From Paramecium tetraurelia (taxonomy: Eukaryota > Ciliophora > Oligohymenophorea > Peniculida > Parameciidae): DNA of 64,000 nt. The position numbers and the translations under genes are program-made. Of the stretch, positions 1 through 13,573 are shown piece by piece. Below the pieces are notes generated by a model, which did not search any database, was not told the origin of the DNA, and saw only the letters and a program-made list of their open reading frames with translations. Each line of letters opens with the position of its first letter. Position 1 is the first letter of the stretch. The stretch covers positions 372,001-436,000 of the forward strand of contig NW_001799455.1 of NCBI RefSeq assembly GCF_000165425.1, in the 5' to 3' direction.

Positions 1-3000
1 TGAAATTTGAAAAACTAAAATCAAAGTATTTGCAATAATTAATGATTATCATGTCATCTGTAAATTAATAGAATGAATATTTATTATTAGTTGTTATTTC
101 ATCAGTATGCTATATATTTATCGCTTTGATTTAATTTTCTTTATCAATAATACATACAAGTTTATGAAAGTATTAGGCAATCAACACGATATCTACAAAT
201 ACTTTTATAAACTCTAAATCAGGTAATCTCTTAAAGTTGATTTGGATTTGATTATCATTGGTAATTTATGACTCGAAATGATGATCTCTATAGTTTATGA
301 TCAGATTATAAAAGAAATTTGAAACTTCATCTATTTCTGGATAAATGATTTTTGTTTCCCCCAAAAGAGAGTACACTTAGAGTGTTTGATCTTTAAGTTT
401 AATTAGGGCTTCTCCTTCATGCTTGAATGGAGCAAAAATAATCTCAATTTTTGTAATCAAATTCTAAATAATTCTAATTTTAATCGATGAGATTGATTAA
501 ACTTCAAAGAACATTTATAATGAACTATTGATAGAACTTTGGTTTTTATTTGATAAAAACTGTTCATAACCCTTAATGAAACTGATTATGCCTGAATTTT
601 CAGCTATTATTCTGTCTGCTGCTCTATATACTTAATTATCGAGTTCATCATCAAATATAAGAAATACTTCCCTAAATTCCTCATGTTATTTTACAAAATT
701 ATTAAGTTCCCCTTATAATTTGTAACCCTTAATATTTGACTCAAAATAACACGCAGTATTTATCGGTTAGGTTGGTATGGGATCTACTACAAAAGTATCT
801 TCATTGATTCTGATAAAAACAGTGTTTGGTTGTATCACTGATTGCTATCTTTTTAAAGAATTAATTGAGATAAAATCGAAGTTGATTTAATCTACAAAAG
901 TAGGTGTCATTTATGATACTGTAATGTCACTGTAGGATGATGCTAAGCCCACTCCAAATAAATTATCTATTTTTTCCTATTTAACATTCTCATCTACTTC
1001 ATTCTATATTTCGATCATATGTTTTATGAAGTTTTTCTCATTACAAATGAATAAGTCTTTCTCCATATCAGTGATAAATAAGTTAAGAATGCTATTATTA
1101 AATAAGGGATCACTAGGCCAGTTAGATTAAAATAATACTATGGCCTGAAGATCCTCTAAACTAATGGACAATACACTTTAGTTATTCATTCCTATTTAGT
1201 AAGCTTATTACAATCTTACAATCTCCTCTTAACCTTTTGGTAGATTGTCAGTCAAAATATGAAATATCAAACTCCCTGGTTTTGTTTTGCATACCAATTA
1301 TCCAAAGATTAAATTTAATTTAGAATTCTCAGAATAAAATACTGCACAAATATCACCTAATTTACAATTACTAACGTAAAATGAAGTAGTCAACTAAAAA
1401 CCAAATTGCAAATCTATGTTTGAGTTTTTTGTTGAGCAAATTTATTTATTTAAGTTGCACACCTTTTCTATGACAAATCCTCCTTTAGATTTAAAAAGCT
1501 ATCTAGTATTTGAATTCAAAATTTCATTTAAATTCTTTTTATGTTTAATAGAATTCAAAAGACAATGCAATCTAATATAAAACATAGTATTGAATTTTTC
1601 GTTTATGAATGAATTTTCCAAATATCTATATAAATCCGTTGTGAAATAACAATAAAGTTTATTTAAAATATACCAAATGCTCTCAAATTCTTTTAATCTC
1701 GTTTCATTGTTTTTTATTGACATCACTCTCATAATCTCTCCTGAAAATATAAATTATAATTGTGAATGATCCACTGAAAATGTTACTGTTTTATTGATGA
1801 GTGAACTTATTTCATTCGAATAATTAAGCAAGCATCCATCAACTTATAATTTATTAAAAATAAATTAAACAAGTTGATCAGCGCTGAAAATCTAATTAAA
1901 AAAGTCATAAATGTTAAGGATATTATTGTAATACAATTAAATTCTAGTATCTGGAAGCATTATATTATTTTTTATCTGAGTTATTTATGAGGAGTTTGGT
2001 TCAATTTTCACATTCAACCTTATAATTAAGATCTAATTTTAAAGCAAATAAGTGGTATTACCAAATAAAAATGTTTTATCAAGATGACAATTCGTATCCA
2101 CAAATTAGCAATGCTACTAAGCCAAATCAGAAATTTCATTAAACTCAACATACACGCCCCTTATTACCTTTAACACTTATTAAGCCTATTCCAAATTATG
2201 ATATATTAATGTGTTGAAAATCATAGCTAGGCTCTTCCATTCCAATAATGCATCTATCAATGAATATATTTCAACTAGAGGATATTTTTAACTCTGTTAA
2301 TCAATTAATTTGCTTATAAAGACCTCCAAAAATGAAGTTGCATTGATTCTCCAAATTAATTTCAAATTGTCCTTTTTGTCAATTGAAGAATATGTTCTTA
2401 CTTTTTCCACAAAATTAAATAGCTTATTAAAAATGCATTAAATGCTATAGGTTGTAAATAAACAATCTGAAAATTTGATTGAATTATTCTAAATATAAAA
2501 TGGAAAGTCAACAACCCATTCTTCTAATTGTTTTTACCCTTCAATCAAATTACCTAAATATTCATTATATTTATAAAGATCCTAAACTAAAATTGAGATT
2601 GTTTTTCGACTGTCATATTATTCAATGAATTCCTTTTCACTTAGTTTAATTACATTTAACTTAACATTTGGCTATTAGAATTAATAGAATTCCGAAAAGA
2701 TTATTTCCTTTTGATTCTATTTTTTATGTCTCTGTCGCACTTAATAGGTATTATCAGGTAAGAGTTCTAACATGAACTGGAAATCCTCTCGTAATTTCTA
2801 TCTCTTACTTGTGGAAACCTATTTAGATAAACTTAAAGCTCCCAAAGATTAACCCATTTATGAAGATTGTTATCTCTATAATACTGGTTGTTAAATAGAC
2901 ATTTGCTATGACAATTCAGGTTGTCTAATTTATTCATGTTGATGAGGTGCAAATAAATCATCAATTTCATATTATCCACACCTTCCTTAAGGTTTTGTTA

Positions 3001-6000
3001 ATTCTAATATTTAATTTATGCAATTTTCATAATTTATATCATCGAAATCAATTGAATTCAAAGCCCTTAAATCAAATTTACTTAAATTAACCTACTTATT
3101 ATTAACAGTTTTATGCTATAATATATTTTCCAACAATATAGGTTACTCATCTAAATTTTTTTTGTGTTCTTTTTATTTAAAGAAAGTTAAAATTCGGTCA
3201 ATTTTATCTTAGCTTAAATTGAATTGATTGTTTTCAAATGTCAAATAGATTTCATAACATTCAGAAGAAAACTTTATATCTTCATCACCAAAGTAAATCT
3301 AAAATCTATTCTTAATTTATTTGTCATGCTTTTTTTCCTTTTAATAATAACCCTACCATGAACATTACGCTTTGAAATTTTCAATAATTGTTTCGATTTA
3401 CTTGATTTAAATCATGCTTTTGAGAACTACAATTTCTAGAGCATTTTCTTAAAAATTAAGACTTTCAAAAAAGCGATCCTTCTCAATATTTAAAGTGACT
3501 TCTGAGAAATCCTTCAAAAATTACAAGGTATTGTTTGTAAACTATATCTATGACAGACTTTATTAATTTAATTGTTATTTAAGTAAATCGTAGGTTTTCT
3601 AAAACAATGGAATTGAAATATATTGCTTTTTTAATAGGTTAGGATTGTAATTGTCTTATTTTATACTATGTAATAACATTAATATATAGGCTACAGATGG
3701 TTTCATGTATTCTCTTGGTATAGGATGCTCCTCTTCTTGTTCAATCACTTCATCTTCTATAGGCACTCCATTTTGAGGAATTCTTATGTATTCTTTGTAC
3801 ATTTTGGAATGATAACTCAAGAAATTGTCAAGTTCAGGAGTATCTTTCAATTTAGCATATAAAATCACGGCTATATCTAAGGTTACCTGTATTGCTTTTA
3901 AGACTTTTAAAAGCAATTGAGGATTAATTTGGCAAAGTTCAATAACCAATTTACTATTAAGTATTTAATATTGAAGACAATTTTTAAAGATATTTTGAAA
4001 TAAGCTTTAGTCTAAATTTTGGATCTAATTCTTGCTTTTTTACTCAGTAATTAATTATATAAACAGATGCTCTGGATATTTATACTTTTCCAAACATTCC
4101 CATTTATTTTCACTTAAGGCTAAAGATAACATTGTATTTTTTAATTCAATTTCCGCTTTCAACTTAAATACTGAATTTATGCAAGCCTATTCAAATAAAA
4201 TTAATTCATTGATTTATTTATCCTTAATGTAAAAACTGTTTGATTTTTTAGGAAGGGTTTTCTATTTAGAAGTAACTTTTTTTTTACCCTTTTTATTCTT
4301 CTTTTTCTTTTTTTTTGGTTTTTTCTTTTTTTCTCCTTCTTCTTCTTCTTCTCCTTCTCCAACTTTATTTTTATTTTCCTATTATTTTTCTTTCTTCTTT
4401 TTTCTTTCAAATTCAGGCCAATGTAGTTCTTATTATGCCAATGATAACAATTCAAAATACTTTTTATAAAATTATTCTTCTTTCGAGTTTTCCTCTAATT
4501 TATCAGGACGAATCTGACATTTCAGAATATATGGTGAGCTTATCAACTTCAAATCATCCTGTGTTATGATTCCATCCAAATAGTTCAAAACATAATAGCA
4601 TTTATTCATTAAAGCAATTTAATAGACCTTATATTCAGTTAAATTAGAAGATAGTTGCAATTGGCTTTTAATTACATCATAAGTTTTTTGCTTACCTATC
4701 AAATTTGTTAAAAATGCAAGAAAACATTCCGCAAAAACTTTCTCCATTTTTTTGAAAAATACGTAATATAGTATAGGAATGTTATTGAGTGATAATAATT
4801 TTTCATATGCTTATACTTTTCCCTTAACAAATGAATTGAAATATTTAATGATATTATTCTCGCATTATTAAATTATTAAAATTTAGAATACATTATTTGT
4901 TAAACCACATTTTACAGGTTCGGCATGTAGATTCAATGCATAAGTAATTGAGGCATAATTATTGCTCATAATTGCAGCTACTAAATGATTCTATGTAAAC
5001 TATGATTATTTTGTGATGTGATCATGTCTACCCTTTCTAAGAAATACTTGATTCTTAGTTAATTCATTTGATGTGTATTACAAGTTGTAAAATGTTGTCT
5101 TTATTTTTTCAGATTCTTTATAATAATTGAAAATCTCCGAAGAATATGAATTACTTTTTAATAGCTCTACTTATTTAGTTACATAATACAAAGTAGTGCT
5201 ATTGAATCTAATGTTTTCTAATTCACTTAAATTCTTTTACAGAAACTTTACACATTTCATATTCTCATGCTATTAACTTAAAATCAGATTAGCAGTTTCA
5301 TTTTATGACTCATTTCTCAAACTCAATAAAATTTCCAAGAAAAATTACTTCTAAAATGATGTGAATCTTTAAGGAAATTCAAATTCTATTTCTGCTTATT
5401 TCAAATTGGCATTAGCATTGTATAAATCAATATAACCCTGTGCTCTCGATGATAAAAAACTGTTAGGAAATCTGTTCTCTTTAAATACTTGCAATAATGT
5501 TGTAATAATGGCTTGATATTTCTCAATTTTTTATTTCTTTGGGTATAATAAATTGGAGTAATACTCATAATTTGCTATTATTTATTTAGATTTAACTTTT
5601 TTTGGATTAAATTATTTTTACACTATTTCAATGCATTTAAGAAAATCTACTTTCTACCCTCCTGAATTCATAAATAATGGCGATCTATCTTGCATTTAAC
5701 TTCCAAAACTCTAATTTTGTTAATGATTTAATGTTTTTTGTATATTGTGTACTTTTTTGACATACTTAGTTTTGAGAAGAGACATATTATTGGTTTTGCA
5801 AAACTCATCAACAATTTTTTAAGCCTCCTATTTTAACTCCAGTTTAGTCTTTTTATTTCTCAATTATTTGAATTTTAATTCGTTAGGTTTAAGATCAAAA
5901 AATAGATATTTATTAGTTTTTTTAACAGTTTAATTTCCGTTTTCATCCATCTCTTCTGCTTCATCTTCATTTGTATCTTAATTATCAAATTTGATAGATA

Positions 6001-9000
6001 ATTACTCCTCTAAATAAGATTTTACCATTTAAAAGTATGCTGTACTATATGTTTCAAAACTGAAATCACCTTAACTAAGTATAAATTATAATTTTTCATG
6101 TAGCCCATTTTCAAGGAATAATTATAAATGTTTAGTTTTTTATTCCATAGTCAAAGGTATTTATTTATAAAATTCTTAATACTGAGACAAAGTAAAAACT
6201 ATGTAATAGGGTTTAGACAAGGCTTTATAATAATTCTCTAAGCCTTCTGGGCATTTTAACGGTGTTTAGTATATTTAATTATCAAGAACTATGGAATTAT
6301 TCTCACAAAAGTGCAATAGTTAATTTAATGATTTGGTTGATTAACTTTTTCTCAAAACATTTCCATAAAGAATATAAATTTAATTTTTTTTTAGCTTCAT
6401 TTAATTTAAATATTTAAGGGCTAATTGTTCTGAGCTTTAAAATAACGTGATAAAAAAATTTTAAATTTGACCAAGCTCTTCCTCATCATACGATTATTTC
6501 AGATAATATTCTAGGATTAAACTGATCAAATTAGGATTCTTTGGCATTTTCTTATTTTTTATAATATTTTAGGATATTGGATATATAACTTATTAGTCTT
6601 TTGGACTACTTAATAAGACACAAAGATGCTGTTCTTAACTATAACTCCATTCTTTTATATAAGAATAGAATAAATATTTTGTATTTTCATTAAACCTCTA
6701 CCAATTTTGAGGTGAAAACAATGTTATAATGTTCAAACTACAACCTCGAATAGGATTATAATGATCATCTTCCTTTTCAGGAAATTTCAGATCTAATAAT
6801 TTTGATAGTATTTAGTTATATTTTAACACATCCTAGTCATCCCATTAGCAGGTTTACCTTTTTATATTCTTTTAAAATAAAAAAGTATGAATGGTTATTA
6901 ATATGTGATCATATTATCTGAGTGTTAGAAGAGAATTTAAATACATAATATTGTCAAACGCTTCTGCTTCAATCATTTTCCAAATATTGTATATTAAATT
7001 CATTCTATCTTTATGCTCTTTTTGACAAATTTAAATATAACCTTGAAATTCCAAACTAAGCTTATTCGATTGAGCTAAAGCATTAACAAAATCAATTTTG
7101 TCAACAATTTAATCTCTAATAACTTTTTGTTTATGAGTTAATTTATCTTCTTTTATAGGAAAGGTTGAATTTATAATTTTTGCACTGATTCCTAAAATTT
7201 ACCAATCGAATGCTGATTCATATTGGTCTACTGTTAGATTATCAATAGTGACGTTTGGAAAATAATCCTCATTTATAAATAATTGTGGATGAAAATTGAT
7301 TTTATCTTTCAAAATCCAAAATTTAGTGAAGGATCGAAAATGTTTATGTTTGAGAATTTCTATAAAAGTTTTTTAGGATTCCGATTAAGAATAAAAAATA
7401 AGAATATTGTGATATGAAATTTTTACTCTAAAAGTGTGTTATTGATCATCTTTCTTATCATCACTTTCCTTTAGCTGCTGGATGATTGTTCTTTTTGATT
7501 AATAATTTGAGAAATCAAGTTAAATTAATGTTGAGAAATTGATAGTATAGATCACCTCATCTTCTTTTGGTTATGATTTATCATTTAATACAATCTCTAA
7601 TGAATCTTTTTTTGTCGTCAGATGAATTCTAGCTCTAATTTAAATCGAATCTAATATTTTCTTAAGCAAATGATCTTTAGAATTTAATTACTTTAATTCA
7701 AAGGCTTCCATCAACAATTCATATTTAGTATTTTAATTTATATCAAATAACAGTTATGCAGTTAGACATCCTTCTAATAATTTTTAATCCTTTAATTAAA
7801 CTAAGTAGGAATATATTGATTAATATTCTGTTCTTCTAAAATCAGTATTTCCAAAGATTGAAGCTATTAGTAATTTTGGTTATTGATTTATTTATTCTAT
7901 CACTACTGAATCAATCATATCAAATACTGTCTGATATGGATACTGCTTTTATTCTCTTTTTAAACTAATTAATTCTGCTAAAAGTTATGCTTAAAGAGAA
8001 AATCCGTTTGGGGTCTCAACATCTAGATTTAAACCAGAATCCATTAACTAAATCACTTAAGTAATACCCTATTTCACTTATTCTGAATTTCCATTCCTTA
8101 ATAACATATTCATCAATGACTATTATGTAGTTCCTATATCATAAGGGAAGTAACTTGTGTAAATATTAAAATTATTAATCCAATCAAATTTAACTTTAAA
8201 ATCTTTTTTAATTACCTATTTCGCTAATTGAATATAATGTAAGTAAACATTGTCATATTAAGTAAGTGGTTTTTTTTATGGATATTATTTTGCTAAAGTT
8301 TTACCGTATTTTTTAAAACGATAGAATCTCTCATACAAACTTGGATAAACATTGTTTTCATTTTGTTTAAGATCTTTTCTACGCTAATTTTTTATTTGAT
8401 TTGAATGAATATTAGCTTGAATATGCAATTTGTTTAAATCAAACTCCTTTGTAATAAATTGACTCAAAAATTGACAAACTGAATTTAATCCTACCTTATG
8501 TGAATCCAAATAAGAAATCAATGGAATAAAATCATTGTACGGTTATAGTAGTAATTATTTTAACATCTATTCTTCTGATCCACAAGAAGATAGTTGGGAC
8601 AAGATATTCATAAGGATGGCTTCATTCTCTTCTGAGATGTCCTTATTCATAGAAATGCAATGTGCGATATTCTTACCCTAACTTGTTGAATACTTAATAG
8701 CCTATTTGAGTTGTGATGGATAATCTGTTATATATTCTAATATAATGTTTATTGGAGCCCTTTCAAAAAAGATCATAAAAGGAGTCATTCCAGAAATATC
8801 TGGCTATTGGTAGTAGTTATTTGAGTACTATTTAAATAGTGTCCAATCTTTATTTAAGGCTATCTAGTGAAATATATTCATTTTTAGATATTTCAATTCA
8901 ATTTTACAAGAATTTACTTATTTACTTTCACCTTTTGGTATAGATTTTGGAATGCAGGAATTAGTGAAATTGTGATCAATCTTTGCATTACAATATATTT

Positions 9001-9872
9001 ATTCAAGGGTTGAATCTATTTAGAAATTTTTGAGTATTTTAACTATTGTTCCTAATAATTTGAGATGATAACGATTTTTAAAGTTAAATTCAGACTCAAA
9101 ATTTTATATTCCATTAAAAAGCGTAACTGATTCTATTCTGTGGACTAATTCACGAACTTGATTGGATTCTCTGATTGCTTTTAGAAAATTAATCTATTAT
9201 TAAACTTAGTTGTCGCTTTTTCTTAGGGGTTTAATTTTATTTATAATTCTAATTGCAATGTAATAGAGATCATCATTTATATGAAGTTTTTGCTCTAACA
9301 ATAAATAGGTTATTATTTCAAAATTATCAATATTAATTAGGATGAGTTCAAGCAAGGTGATGCCTGTACAACACTTTAAAAATAGAATTTCAGTCAATGA
9401 TTTCTCATACTTTTATGATATATTCTAAAAGTTAATAATATGTTACATTCAATTCTTCCAAGGTGAGTGTCTTCTCAAAGGTTTACAATTCAATTTCACT
9501 TATGATTTATTTGTCAGTCTCAGAATTATGATGAAGTGATCCAACATACTCCCTTCCAAGTTGGATTAATTTGTGCAATTTTTAATTTCTAGGTAATTTG
9601 GGTTTTTAAGGTTCTATAGGTTGTTAGGGGATTTCAAATTGGATATCCTCACGAATATCTTTTTTCATTGGTTTAGGGTATTTGGAAGGAGGAGGAGCGT
9701 CTTTTTTCTTTTACACATATCTTTTCCTTTCATCTTCATTTATATCCTCTTCAATAACTTGATTATTTTGGATATCCTGTTATTATATTTAAGGATGACT
9801 AATTTGGATAGGTTTGTTATTCAAAATTTCAGGTTCTTTAATTTGATTAGCTGCACTCAAGCAACAACCCAT
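1..9872 (-). CDS. Giant protein with ankyrin-like N-terminal region (C-terminus outside window)
   Basis: I do not recognise this gene. It starts at ATG 9872-9870 with MGCCLSAANQ, an acylation-type N-terminus. Exon 1 (142 codons) ends at 9447. A 22-nt intron (9446-9425, GTAACA...TTTTAG) follows. Exon 2 then runs without a TGA from 9424 to base 2, which I checked line by line: 3,141 more codons and still open. At least 3,283 aa are therefore visible. Residues about 145-320 contain ankyrin-like helices (GITLLELILINID; GMTPFMIFFERAP; GKNIAHCISMNK). The remainder is mostly helical, rich in Leu/Ile/Lys/Gln, with no clear membrane segment, plus one acidic-to-lysine low-complexity block at 4270-4363. 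It is divergent from the LRR gene at 10199. A scaffold role is a guess. Confidence 0.85.
4262..4415. repeat. Low-complexity polypyrimidine/polypurine tract inside the giant ORF
   Basis: The + strand is almost pure T/C here, with runs of TTC and long T stretches. On the coding (-) strand it reads as a block of Glu codons followed by a long Lys block (GEEEEEEGEKKKKPKKK, then further K/N/G). It stays in the giant ORF's frame. Other frames over it give artefactual Lys/Arg-rich or Leu/Phe-rich ORFs. Confidence 0.8.
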
Positions 9873-10198
9873 TTTTATTAAATAATAATTTTTTATATTA
9901 TTTTAAATGCTTATGACGAGCAATTCTGATTAATTGATCATTCTGATTTTAATAAAATAATCGATGAAAATCAATCATTAACCATACAGCAATCGAGTCT
10001 TCATTGTTAATATACGTTTAAAATTGAAGTAAAAATAGCCGTTCAACAAATTGAAGGGATGGCACTTCAATAGGTTATACTGACGATTGAATATCAAAGT
10101 CTAAGAATTGTCATTCGCTATTGATTTTAATAAACTACTTATCTGAATTAAGTATAATAAACGAATTGGTTACTTATAGTTTTAAAAAATAATTATAT
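9873..10198. promoter_or_regulatory. Divergent intergenic region
   Basis: This is a 326-bp AT-rich spacer between the start of the giant (-) gene and the start of the LRR gene (+), so it must hold both promoters. I see no ORF, RNA gene or clear repeat in it. Confidence 0.5.
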
Positions 10199-13100
10199 AT
10201 GATTTCCCATGATGATACTATTAAACAATAATCTCAACCAACAGAAACCTTTCGTAGATTAATGCTGCCTCATAAGAGCGAGATAGCTTTGGGCTTTTAG
10301 AGTTTGACAAAACATACCAATACTACCAAAAATTTCTAAAGAAAACTATATACAACCAATAAACCTGAGGTAGATAGGAATCAAGAGAATGCCAATGCTT
10401 CATCCAGTTTTGAAAAAAACATAGCTGATGAACTTCTCAAACACGAAGTATGCGATTGGTAATTCTTCATGCAGAAGGATTAAGAGATAATCCAACAAAT
10501 GAATACTTCGGATGAATTCCCCTAAGAACCAACATACAAAGCAAAAACCTAAGAATCAACAAATAGAAGTTCCTAATTGCAAAAAGGAAATGAAAGATAC
10601 CTCTATTTTCAAAGAATGAAACAAGGAAAGTAAATTGTCATATTCTATACTAGCAAACTTCTACCAAATTTGAGCACCCAAGACTTTCTGAGTTCTGTAA
10701 GACACACAACTAAACTCAATGAGTTTGCTAAGGTTTACAAACAATAGCCTCAGAATCTCTATTTGAGTTTAAATCTATCATAGCCTCAGAGAGTCCCCAA
10801 GACCTTCGGTTTGATCCAAAATACGCAACAATTAGTTTCTGTGAACACCAATCGATGCCTAAGATCTCGCGAGGATTGTAGAGCATTTTCTCACGCAATG
10901 CAAACTCAACAAAGTAAGAGTATAACCAGTTTACAAATGAATCATAATATATTTGATCCCATGCAACTCAGAGATATGCTTTTAAGTTTCCCAACAACGT
11001 TGAAAGATATAGAATTGATTGACTGTAAATTACACTATTAACATATGGATGTATTAATGAGTTATATTAATAAAAATTAAATTAGCAAAATTAATTTGGA
11101 AAAGAATAACATAAGGGATTAAGGATGTAAAATAATTGTGAAATATTTGATGAATAACTATACTCTCCAACATCTCAATTTGAATAATAATCAAATTACA
11201 GAATCTTCCTGTTTGGGTCTTTCCAATTTATTGAAATAAACCTAAAGACTCCTAGAATTATATCTTGGATACAATCATTTAAATTCAAGTGCTGGTAACA
11301 CCATTTGGAAAGCCATGTATAAGAATACGAGCATCAAAATATTAGATTTATCTCATAACAATATTGCCTCACTTGATTGTGCAACCTCAATAGCTAAAGC
11401 AATAGCCAGACCTTACAATGAATTGCTTCATGTGGATCTTTCATACAATAAGTTTACCTACTTGTAAGCCCAACTTATAACTGATGCATTAATTAAAAAT
11501 GAAACTATTTATGGGTTTCACTTTGAAGGAAATCAGACTGAATTGGTAGTCAATTAGAACGGCTTCTTGATGAATAATATATAATAGAAAAAGGTGTAAA
11601 ATGACAAATTGACCTTGCTTTATAAGTAACCACAGTTTTTCAAATTATTGGATCAACCTAAAAAGGATGTTTTCATAGCTGCCAAACAATATGAAGAATT
11701 TGTTATGCCCTATAGTAGATAAAGAAAAATCAGATCAACAAAACTAAATGTCTAAAAAGTTAATTAAATGGGTAAGTTGGACACTTGTTGGATTTGCGAA
11801 GGTTGGTAAGAAATTAAATTTGAATGGACTGCATATAAATCAGGAAGTCTCTACAATGAACCCATATTCATTCATTTAGATTTTGAAGATTACAGACCTC
11901 TTTTGATGACTCATTTGAATAATGAATTCTTTTTGGTTAAAATGTGTCCACCCAATTAAAATATTCACTACTTTTTCACTAACCCAATTTTAGGAGTTTA
12001 ATAGCCAGCACTTGATCAACCTATTATTTAATTAGAAACTCCCTTGCCTTCCATTCCATTTCTATATAATGATGAAATTTTAGTGGATGGAAGTACAATT
12101 GAATGTCTGAATGTGCTGAAAACCTTTAATAAATAGTAGTTATTTGATAAGTATATGCCATTGGTATAATGCAAACCAAGAGAACCCTTGGCTAAATTTG
12201 ATTTCTCCCCCTATCTAAATATCAAGAAGCATTGTTGGTCAGTGGAGAATTCAATATTTCGAAATTTCTAACCAGATACTCCTCAATTAATTGATTAATG
12301 TTATGAGTTTGACTTTTAAAATTCGAAAGTTACGAGACTGGTTAAGGAGAATGAGGTAGCAGAAGTGAAGGAATCCCTAAGAGAGTTGTATAGAAATTTG
12401 TTTCATGTTTATAAATATCATGCATCTGGATCTTTGAATACTCCAATACCTTGCATTATGATACAAGATTTCATTGATTTTTTGGTCTAGACTTCATTAA
12501 TGGATGGCATGAAAACCAACGACATTGATATCAGTTTTACTTCTACAAGTGCAGCAAAGGATGTGGCCTTTCCTTAAGCATTTGAAAAAGGTATTGTCAG
12601 ATGTTAATTGTTGGAAATCATGATCAGATTATGCAATGATAAATATATTAGATCTGGAGTTTACACTACGATGGTGGATTCCATTAATGCTGTCAAACAA
12701 TAATCTTAGGAATATTTTGCTAGATTCGATTAATCATAGCAATGGAGAAAAACAAGACTTTGGAATCAAAAATGTGACATCTTATTAAATGATAGACTTG
12801 CCATGCTCAAATCCTTATACAAATATTGTTGCAAATTAAGTAAGAAACAACAAACTAAATTTGATTATGTATCATTTTCAGATTTTAAAGACTTCATATC
12901 TGAATGCAAATTGATATGTGATGATTTGAGTGAAAGGGAATCCTATACGGTATATCTCCAATCCATGGTTACATAGAAGGATGAACTATTTTCTTCAAAA
13001 CATTATTAAATGAATTTTCAAGAATTTATTGAAGCTTGTAGTCGACTAGCAGAAAAGCTATCCATAATTAGAGGAGATAAACCAATGGATCTAGATGATA

Positions 13101-13489
13101 GAAGAGTTAAGGATTTACACACAAAATTGGATGGATTTTTGTTGTATGTCTATTTAAATATTGGAAATCAAATGAAAACTGTTCTGTCTCCAAATGATCC
13201 CGATATCAAAGGATTGGACAAATGCATGATCAATGATTTCAAGTCACTGAAGTAGAAATTGGAGGACTCATTCACTGATGGAGATGAACCACCTTATGAT
13301 CCAAAGGTTGAACTGCCTCACCTTTCAAGTTAGATTACAAATTTACTGGGAAATACAATTGGAGGCAAAAAGTAAACTCTTAGACAATAGATAAAACAAT
13401 TGAAAAAAGAGGAGCAAAAGTTCGCACTTATTAATTTTGTGTAATACTTTAAGAGCTTACAACAAATAAATAAGGACTAAGATGACTGA
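10199..13489 (+). CDS. Leucine-rich-repeat protein, 1,096 aa
   Basis: A single intronless ORF (ATG 10199, TGA 13487-13489). Residues about 260-450 are LRRs of the ribonuclease-inhibitor type: DIELIDCKLHYQHMDVLMSY, KINLEKNNIRDQGCKIIV, LQHLNLNNNQITESS, LELYLGYNHLNSS, ILDLSHNNIASLD and LLHVDLSYNKFTYLQ, each about 28 residues. The N-terminal 200 residues are Gln/Ser/Thr-rich and probably disordered. The long C-terminal part (about 460-1096) is helical with several Trp/Cys-containing stretches and I do not recognise it. LRR proteins of this build are common in ciliates, often in cilia, but nothing here proves a location. There is no signal peptide or membrane segment. Confidence 0.85.
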
Positions 13490-13573
13490 TCTTACTTAAG
13501 CATATTTATGAAAATTATGTATAAAATAAAAATTAATCTTATAAATACTCAATAATATTTCCAATTGAATTGC

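Noticed and set aside
4201-4455. Lys-rich minus ORF of about 84 aa
   Set aside because: It is a shadow frame over the polypurine tract of the giant ORF; the real frame there encodes a Glu block then a Lys block.
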